From NCBI RefSeq assembly GCF_014486695.1, contig NZ_JACTAB010000002.1, positions 248,001-312,000 on the forward strand: a DNA stretch of 64,000 nucleotides, given 5' to 3'. Made by a program: the position numbers and the translations under genes. The stretch is from Flavobacterium buctense. Lineage in GTDB: Bacteria > Bacteroidota > Bacteroidia > Flavobacteriales > Flavobacteriaceae. Positions 27,506 through 36,300 of the stretch are shown piece by piece. Below the pieces are notes generated by a model, which saw nothing but the letters and a program-made list of their open reading frames with translations, was not told the DNA's origin and searched no databases. Each line of letters starts with the position of its first letter. Position 1 is the first letter of the stretch.

Positions 27506-28753
27506 TTACTCATATCTCAGCGCCTCAATAGGGTCTAACTGAGAAGCTTTAATTGCAGGATACAATCCGGAAACTAAGGCTACTACAAAACTGGTGGCAA
27601 AGGCAGCCATAATGGCACCCCATGGAATTACAAAATCCCAGCCGGCACTCAAACAGATTAAAAACCCAACCAAGATTCCGAAGATTATTCCAAAAATTCC
27701 TCCGATTTGTCCGATGGTTAAAGTTTCAATAAAAAACTGCATGGCGATGGTGCTTTTCTTGGCGCCAAGCGATTTCCTCACGCCAATTTCACGCGTCCTT
27801 TCGGTTACGGAAACAATCATAATATTCATTAAAGCGATGGAAGAGCCGAGTATGGTAATAATTCCGATTACCCAGGCCGATAGGTTTAAATAGCCCGCTA
27901 AATCAGCTATTCGGTTAATTAAATCATCGCTTCTCGAAATGGCAAAATTGTTGTCTTCGACCGGATTTAGTCTTCTCACTTTTCGCATGGTGATCAAAGC
28001 ATCGTCAATGGCTTCATCCAAAAATTCTTTATTGACCACTTTCATGCTCAAGGAATAATTGATGCTAGGTGCTGAAAACATGGAACGTGCTACTTGAATA
28101 GGAATCATAACTCTCAAATCTTGGCTGTTCCCAAAGGTTGAACCTTGCTCTTTTAACACGCCAATTACCCTGAATTTGGCTCCGCGAATGGTTAAGATTT
28201 TATCGATAGGATTGACATCTCTCAGTAAGCCATCTTCGGAAACAAAATCGGAACCAACGATACATGCATAAATATTATTAGAAATGTCGAAAGTATTGAA
28301 GCTTCTTCCTTCTGTAATTTCTATACCGGAATTGCTCAAAAAATGTTCGTCTATGCCTAAAACGGAAATCTCCGGATCCGTTTTTTGGTTTTCGAATTTC
28401 ACTTCAGCTGCTGATGTGGCTACGAAAGACAGTGAGGTTTGCGTTAAGGGATAATTGTATTTTTCTTTAAAGGTTTTGGCTTCAGTATAGGTGATAATTG
28501 GGTTGACTTTTTCTACTTCGCCACCACCTCGACGACGATTTCTGAATTCGTATTGATTGATGTTGAAGGTATTAGAACCCATTGAGGCAAAGCTTGAATT
28601 TAGGTTGTATTCGATGGCAGTTACCACGGTTAGTATCCCAACCAAAGCGGTGATTCCAATAGCAATAATAATAACCGTTAATACTGTGCGGAGCAATTGT
28701 GTTCGAATGGAACCCAACGCAATTTTTACATTTTCTCTTAATAATCCAATCAT
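27506..28753 (-). CDS. ABC transporter permease, MacB/FtsX type
   Basis: 415 residues. One N-terminal helix (RTVLTVIIIAIGITALVGI, about 21-40), a ~230-residue periplasmic MacB domain, then three C-terminal helices typical of the FtsX fold (ITILGSSIALMNIMIVSVTE, GGIFGIIFGILVGFLICLSA, AAFATSFVVALVSGLYPAIK) and the family tail ASQLDPIEALRYE. Such permeases drive mechanotransmission, exporting lipoproteins, peptides or drugs. The matching ATPase is not adjacent. The transported substrate is unknown. Confidence 0.92.
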   Translation of the reverse strand: MIGLLRENVKIALGSIRTQLLRTVLTVIIIAIGITALVGILTVVTAIEYNLNSSFASMGSNTFNINQYEFRNRRRGGGEVEKVNPIITYTEAKTFKEKYNYPLTQTSLSFVATSAAEVKFENQKTDPEISVLGIDEHFLSNSGIEITEGRSFNTFDISNNIYACIVGSDFVSEDGLLRDVNPIDKILTIRGAKFRVIGVLKEQGSTFGNSQDLRVMIPIQVARSMFSAPSINYSLSMKVVNKEFLDEAIDDALITMRKVRRLNPVEDNNFAISRSDDLINRIADLAGYLNLSAWVIGIITILGSSIALMNIMIVSVTERTREIGVRKSLGAKKSTIAMQFFIETLTIGQIGGIFGIIFGILVGFLICLSAGWDFVIPWGAIMAAFATSFVVALVSGLYPAIKASQLDPIEALRYE

Positions 28754-28805
28754 AACGGTAATTTGACACTAAAATACAGCTTTTGTTACAAGAATATTGA
28801 GTTGG

Positions 28806-28839
28806 TTGTGGAAAATAGTTTTAAAAAATAAGATATTTG
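28806..28839 (+). promoter_or_regulatory. Promoter of hisS
   Basis: TTG (28806-28808), 23-bp spacer, GATATTTG (28832-28839), one base off TAnnTTTG. The leader of ~66 nt would be almost entirely the quasi-repeat that follows. Confidence 0.5.
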
Positions 28840-28851
28840 CCAAATGAATTT

Positions 28852-28911
28852 TAAATATCAAATATCAGATATGAAATATTTAAAATCTAATATTTAAAAT
28901 CTAATATCAAA
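28852..28911 (+). repeat. AAATCTAATATC-type quasi-repeat directly before hisS
   Basis: Five to six imperfect copies of a 10-14-nt word (AAATATCAAATATCAG, ATATGAAATATTT, AAAATCTAATATTT, AAAATCTAATATCAAA) end exactly at the ATG. Confidence 0.75.
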
Positions 28912-30270
28912 ATGGCACAAAAACCAAGTATTCCCAAAGGCACCAGAGATTTTTCACCTACAGAGGTTTCCAAGCGTAACTATATTATTTCGGTGATGCG
29001 TTCCCATTTCGAGAAATTTGGTTACCAACCGATAGAAACACCTTCGTTTGAAAACTCGGATACTTTGATGGGTAAATACGGGGAAGAAGGCGATCGTTTG
29101 ATTTTTAAAATATTGAATTCGGGTGATTATTTGGACAAAGTGCCCACTTCAGAACTCCAAACCATAAACTACAAACAACTCACCGGAAAGATTTCCGAGA
29201 AAGCCTTGCGTTACGACCTAACCGTGCCTTTTGCGCGTTATGTGGTGCAACATCAAGGCGAGATTGAGTTTCCGTTTAAGCGATACCAAATTCAACCGGT
29301 TTGGCGTGCCGACCGACCTCAAAAAGGCCGATTCAGAGAGTTTTACCAATGTGATGCGGATGTGGTGGGCTCAACATCGTTATGGCAAGAAGTCGAGTTA
29401 GTGCAATTGTACGATTCAGTTTTTGCTGAGTTAGGTTTGGAAGGCGTTACCATCAAAATTAACAACCGTAAAATTTTATCCGGAATTGCTGAGGTGATTG
29501 GCGCCTCGGATAAGTTGATTGACTTTACCGTGGCTTTAGACAAGCTTGACAAAATAGGAGAGGAAGGCGTTAAGAAAGAAATGATAGAAAAAGGCATTTC
29601 AGAAAACGCTTTATTAAAAGTACAACCATTGTTCAGTTTTACCGGAACGATTCAAGAGAAATTAGAAAAATTAGCCGGTTTACTTTCGACTTCAGAAGAA
29701 GGAAAAAAAGGAATTGAAGAGCTGCGTTTTATTTGTGACAACGTAACTAAACTTGGTTTGCAAAAGGCCAAATTAGATTTAGATGTGACTTTAGCGCGCG
29801 GTTTGAACTATTATACCGGAGCTATTTTTGAAGTTTCGGCACCGGAAGGAGTGGCCATGGGTTCCATTGGCGGTGGCGGAAGATATGATGACTTGACCGG
29901 GATTTTCGGTTTGAAAAATATGAGTGGTGTTGGGATTTCTTTTGGGCTTGACCGAATTTATTTGGTGCTCGAAGAATTAAATTTATTTCCGTTAACCGTT
30001 ACGACTTCGACTCAAGTGATGTTTTTAAATTTTGGTGAAAGCCAAGCATTTGAAGCCATGAAAGCAATCAACACTTTACGTGGCAATAACATCAAGTGTG
30101 AATTGTATCCTGATGTGGCTAAAATTGACAAACAATTTAAGCATGCAGAACGAAGAAATATTCCTTTTGTTGTTAAAGAAATAAACGGAAACACTTTTAT
30201 TTTGAAGAACCTAAAATCCGGCGAACAATCGGAAACCGATCTATCGGGTATTTTAGAGAAATTAGTTTAA
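28912..30270 (+). CDS. hisS: Histidine-tRNA ligase
   Basis: 452 residues, class II aminoacyl-tRNA synthetase. [16 protein letters not shown] at the N terminus; motif 2 [20 protein letters not shown] with [10 protein letters not shown]; histidine-A motif [31 protein letters not shown]; motif 3 [17 protein letters not shown]-terminal anticodon-binding domain (about 360-452) follows. It charges tRNA-His. It starts right after the quasi-repeat leader and is a single-gene unit closed by a terminator at 30311. Confidence 0.96.
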   Translation: MAQKPSIPKGTRDFSPTEVSKRNYIISVMRSHFEKFGYQPIETPSFENSDTLMGKYGEEGDRLIFKILNSGDYLDKVPTSELQTINYKQLTGKISEKALRYDLTVPFARYVVQHQGEIEFPFKRYQIQPVWRADRPQKGRFREFYQCDADVVGSTSLWQEVELVQLYDSVFAELGLEGVTIKINNRKILSGIAEVIGASDKLIDFTVALDKLDKIGEEGVKKEMIEKGISENALLKVQPLFSFTGTIQEKLEKLAGLLSTSEEGKKGIEELRFICDNVTKLGLQKAKLDLDVTLARGLNYYTGAIFEVSAPEGVAMGSIGGGGRYDDLTGIFGLKNMSGVGISFGLDRIYLVLEELNLFPLTVTTSTQVMFLNFGESQAFEAMKAINTLRGNNIKCELYPDVAKIDKQFKHAERRNIPFVVKEINGNTFILKNLKSGEQSETDLSGILEKLV

Positions 30271-30310
30271 GCGTTACTAGTATCAGCATAATCTTTGGGG
30301 CTTTTAGTTA

Positions 30311-30345
30311 AAAAAAACGCTCCACTTTTGCAGAGCGTTTTTTAG
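30311..30345. terminator. Bidirectional terminator between hisS and the giant T9SS gene
   Basis: AAAAAACGCTC / GAGCGTTTTTT pair around an ~11-nt loop with A- and T-runs on both sides, between two convergent stops. Confidence 0.88.
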
Positions 30346-30366
30346 TGTCAAAATAAATATAAAAAA

Positions 30367-33300
30367 TTACTTAATTAGGATTTTCTTAGTGATATCACCT
30401 TTGTCAGTGGTGATTTTTACAATATAACCTCCGGTGCTTAAACCATTTATTGGTAAATGCATAACCGTTTGATTTTGGTTTTTAATATCCCATGTAATTA
30501 CTTGTTGTCCAAGTAAATTGTACAATGAAACAGATTTTATCGCAACTTCAGCCAATTCGTTATTGATATTAACCATGTTGTCAATTTGCGTATGGGTTAC
30601 TCCAACACCATAAGGCAATTCATTTTCATTAGTACCTAAAGCGGTTGGATTCACAAATGTCAAGAAGAATCTGTTTTCAAATGTTCCTTCCGGCATATTG
30701 ATTTGGAAAGCTTGAGATTTGATATCGTGGTACATTTCTGTTACATTGTCGTAGATAAAAATATCTTGGCTTTCGTCAATATTTTCTGTGTTGTTTAGGC
30801 TGAATTTCACGTTTCCGGCGATGGCATTTTTGATGCCTATCGGGTAAGTTTTGCTGGCGTCGAAAGTACCTTCACCTTGAATGTTCAATTTATCATCGCC
30901 ATTAATGAAATACATGTCATTAGTTAATGCTTCGATACTTAAGGCATCATATCCGTTATCAAAACTTGCTGTAGCATTATCGTTCATGAACCCTAACAAT
31001 ATTTCTCTGTGGTAATTGTTAGCTGAAGTATAGCCTAATCTAAGTTTCATAAATTCTTCCACTTCAAAGCTATCTTCCGAGTTATTATTATTCGGGTCAT
31101 TGCTAAAAGGAGCATTGGTATTATTTCTGAATAGAGTATAAGAATCAGCATTGTCTTCTTTCACGAAAAGTCTTTGGTTATTGTTGAAGGTTATCGTGCC
31201 ACCCGAAACTGAACCGGTTACAAAGAAACCTTGCCCAACCGGGATAAATCTTTTGGCAACTTTAGCACTTGATCCTAAGCCACTAACTCCTGCCGGAGCA
31301 ACCGGAGCTGTTCCGCCTACTTTAGTATATGTTGCATAGCCACCTTGGTATTCATAAGTAATATGAGAATTATTAGTTCCAAAGTGTTCCCAGAAATATA
31401 AAGTTCCGGTTATGCTGGCAATATTATCATCGATGAATTGGTTGGCATCAATGGCTGAAGCAAATGGATTTCCACAAAGGTTTAAGTTATTAGCTGAAAC
31501 TGGTGAAGTGATAGTACCATTGTTTGGTTTTCCAACAAAAGTATAGTTTTGGTTAGCAGACACAGCGTTTGAACCTTTCATAGTGTACCCTTGACCGGCT
31601 AAAAGCGTTCCATTTGGCCCAACTGCAGACCAGTTAGCGTAGTCATTACTTAAGTTTTGGAATTTAAATATCCAATAGCTAGCAATTGTTATCGGACTTG
31701 TGGCTGCACCATTTAATCCGGCAGACCAGTTTAGGTTTTGAGGAGTAGCCGTTGTTCCGTCTTTCATTACATCTGCTAGAGTGTAACCATGATTGATAGT
31801 AGTACTGTTTATAGTACTTACCGGAGATGTCCAATAATTATAGTTGAAAGTATTTGCTTGTCCTTGTTGGTCTCTTTCGATAGAACCTGAACTTGTTACA
31901 TCTAAATCACTATTATTGGTTTGTACCAATTGGGATTTTCCGGTTAAATCGATTTTACCATCTAATTTCAAATAGTGTGAAATTTCAATTTTAGTATCGT
32001 TTAGAGCGGACAAAGTATTGCTATTCACAATTAAACCCAGTAAAGTTTTGTTTCCAGTTGAGCTAACGTTATGGTTTGTTCTAACGATATTCCAGTTAAT
32101 AGGAGTAGTGCCGTCAACAATAGAAATACTGTTAGGTAATTGTTGGATGGTCCCGTTTGACCATGTAGTAACGTTAGACCATGAGCCATCAGCCGCACTT
32201 TGGTAGGGTTGAGGAGAAGACTGAACTGTAATAGTCGTTTTATTTGGTAAAAATACATTTCCTCTATTGTTATTTTGAGAATCATCATTGATGTGTGTGC
32301 CAATGAATGAGTTCATAGAATAATAAGCTTGAAGATTACTCCAGTTTAATGTATTGATGTCATTTTTAGAAATACTGGTTGGTAAAACAGCACCTCTAGT
32401 AACCGTACCATTTTGTTGTATCTCTTGGTTCATAACGAATTTTAATTCCGTTAGTGTTATGGCTTTATTCCATAATCTGAACTCATCGATATCTCCGTTA
32501 AAGAAATTTCGGGTATCTGATTTTGATCTGTTTTCAGCACCGATGGAAAAAGTATTGGTATTTGCAACTGGAGCTGCTGAAGCAACTGTTGAGTCTAATA
32601 CACCATCGATGTAAAGTTTAATAGATCCACTTGAATAGATTACGGCGATGTTATGCCATTCTGAATTTGGTAAAGTAGTGGCAGAAGTTAATGTAGTTCC
32701 GCCGTTCCAAGTAACATTAACTTTATTGTTTGTTGACAAATAAACTCTGAATCCAGTCGAACCATCATATTTAGAAACAATTGTTCTGTCATTTGCCAAA
32801 GCATTCGCTCCGGTTGGTCTAATCCAAGTCATCAATGAAAAAGTATTGTTTAGGTTATTGGCGTTTCCAACTTTCATTATATCATCAGTACCATCAAAAG
32901 TAGCGTGTCTTGAGAAAACACTTTCATGAGCTACACCAAAGGTGAAGAATTTAGTGCCGTCAAAGTCATAAACAGTTTCTTGGTTCGTTCCATTAGTTGT
33001 TAAGAAAATAGTTTCTAATCCTGTTGTAAAAGCGGCATCAGAAGCCACAATCATTACATAAGCATCATTTCCGGACAAAGCAGGTAAGTTAGCGAATGCC
33101 GATGTTGGTACAGCTACTTTTGCGGTTGCTACATCACCACCAACTTCAACAATTTTCCATTTTTTGTTTGGAATATCTGTTAGAGTAGTAACGTTAGAAG
33201 TACCACCGAAAGTTAGTGTTAAATCAGTTCCTGAATCGTTCATATTTGCGCCGTTGTCACCCCAGATTAGGTATTTTTTATCAGCATCAAAAGCATTGGT

Positions 33301-36300
33301 ATTAGCCGTATTTGTGGCAGCAATTGTTCCTAATCCGATAGTTAAAATGCTATTAGCATTTACGCTTTTAGATTGTTTCTGGTTCAATTTTGAAATATCA
33401 TCTCTTCCAATACCTGCGATATCAAAGTTATAACCGGAATTGGCAATAGCGTCCCAAATAATGGTTCCGTCAGAGCCCAAATAGTTTTGAGAAGTTCCGT
33501 TTATTCCTAAAGTTATGCCGTATTTAATACCTAAATAAGTCTCAATTTTAGTTCTTTCAGTAGCGTCATTTTTTCTAGAGCTGTAAGTAATCACTTCGGC
33601 AATTCTTCCGTCTAAACTTCCATCCCAGGCTTCACTTCTTCCGATCCAGTATTGGCTGTCATTAATGTTTCTGTGTTTAGCGTTGTTAACTTCAGTTGTT
33701 GCAATATTATTAGCATTGTAATACAATTGCATACCAGTGTTTCCTGAATTATTTCTAATATTTATAATTCCGGGACTGTTGTATTGCGTACTTGTGCTAA
33801 CTTCAGCCGTTCCATATGATGTAGAAGTTCCAGAAGTATAAGAAAGAACTTCGTTGGTAAATCTTGTGTCAACATTTCCGTAAGAAATACCGGTTTTGGT
33901 ATTTTGAGCGCATGGAGCACTTTTCCCGGCAAATACATCCATGCTGTTTAAAGCTGATGTTACTGTAACATCCGGAATAACTACTACGAATGTATCTTGA
34001 GAATAGTATCCGTTTGTTCCTTTTAAATATTGTCTTGAACTATTCAAATCTGTATATACCTGAGAAGGTGTATTATAAGGATTGGTAAAATCTACAACAG
34101 CATTAAAATTGATGTTGGAAGCTGGATTATTACGATATCTTGGCGCTCCAACAGCAGCAGGTTTAATAGCATTCGCTCCTCTTGCTTGTGTGAACCAAGT
34201 AGTTACAGGTGTATTGTCTGCCACAGTGGTAGTTCCGTTTAATAAATCAGAACGCAACCATAATTGTAAGTTTGAAGTTACTCCACCCGGAGCATTTGTA
34301 ATTGTTGAAGGCAATGAATTTACTGGCCATCTTATAATTACTTTTCCATCTGCTCCACGTCCACCGGTACCTTGATTTACACCATTATTCCCGTTTCTGC
34401 GTCCGCCACCGCCACCGCCACCCGGTGCGATTCCCGGAGAACCGTCTCCATTGGAAGAAGTATATCCATTTCCGCCATTTCCGCCATTACAAGTGGCAAT
34501 AGCTCCTATATTTGTAGCTGCATCTACCCCCATATTTTCACCGGCTTCAGCACCAGCACCACCGCCACCGCCATAAGAACTGGTTAAACCGTTAGCGCCA
34601 TTTCCTCCTCTAGAAGTAATATCACCTATACTTGCTGCAGCATTTCCGCCAGCACCACCTAAAATGGCATTGTTAAGCGCCGTAGTACCTCCTTTAGCTA
34701 GAAAAGTTGACGTGTCAATAAACCAAGAGTCACCTCCGTTTGCAACACTAGTTGCCCCTAATCCAACATTAACAGTGTAAGTATTTCCCGGAACTACAGG
34801 AATAGATTTTGAAGCATAAGCACCGCCACCGCCGCCACCGCCAACTCTTCCTAAATTCAATCCATCGCCACCTTTTCCACCTCCACCCCAAGCTTCAACA
34901 GTTACTTGGTAAACACCAGCCGGAACAGTAAAAGTTCCTGATGAAGTAAAAGTTTGTGATGTGATGGCCAATACTTTAGTTGATGTAGAAGTTGTACATG
35001 GAGCAGTTCCTGTAGCGGTTAGCGTTAAAGTTATACCACCTTGTGTTAAACTGGTTGTAATATCAGCTGCACTAGGAGTATAGGTACACGCTGTTAAAGA
35101 AGTAGGATTTGTAAAAGTACCCGTTCCACTTGATGTCCACACTATAGATGTATAGTTTGAAGCGGACGAATTGGCAGTAATATTCACTGTTCCACAAGTA
35201 GAGCATGTAGCAATATCTGAACCAGCATCCACAACCGGAGCAAGAACAAATGTTAAGGTTTTGCTTGAGGTTACATTTGGACAACTAGTGTTAGATGCCG
35301 TTAGTGTCAAAATTACATTTCCAACCGTTATATCATCAATACTAGGAGTATAAGTACATGTTGTTAGTGAATTTGGATTGGTAAAAGTTCCTGTTCCGTT
35401 AGAAGTCCACGTAGCAAGTGTATGATTAGTTGCACTAGAACCTGTTGTAACATTAATAGCCGTATCAGAAGAGCAATTTGTAAATGATGATCCGGCTACG
35501 GCTGTCATAGTGCTACTAATGTTAATTGTTTTAGTATCAGTAACAGTTGCACATGGTGCAATTCCAATAGCTGTAAGAGTCAAAGTTGCACTTCCAGTTG
35601 TGATATCAGCCGCGCTAGGAGTATAAGTACAGTTTGTTAAAGAATTTGAATTTGTAAATGTACCGGTACCACTTGATGTCCAGGTGATAGAAGTATAATT
35701 TGTAGCACTGGAATCGTCAGTAATATTTACCGCACCAGTTGTTGAACAAGTGTTTATTACTGTTCCGGCAATTGCAGTTGGTGAAGGACTAATAGTTACA
35801 GTTTTTGTAGCAATAGCATTGTCACAACCTGCATTTGAAGCAGTTAAAGTAAATATTACATTTCCATTAGCAATATCGTCTGCACTTGGTGTATAAGTGC
35901 ATGTTGTTAGAGAATTTGCATTAGTAAAAGAGCCAGTTCCATTGGATGTCCAAGTTATACTTGTTTGGTTAGTAGCACTAGAACCTGCAGTGATATTAAT
36001 TGATCCGCCAGAATAACAGGTTGAGAAATTTGGACCAGCAACCGCATTTGGACCCATACTAATGATAATATTTTTTGTTGATGTGACAGCAATACATGGG
36101 GCATTTCCGTTAGCAGTAAGTGTTAATGTTACGATTCCTGCCGTTATATCATCAGCACTTGGTGTATAAGTACATGTTGTCAAAGAGTCAGGATTCGTAA
36201 ATGTCCCCGTTCCACTAGAAGTCCAAGAGACAGAAGTATAGTTAGTTGCATTGGAACCTGCAGTTATGTTTACGTCACCATTACTTGAACAAGTGTTTAT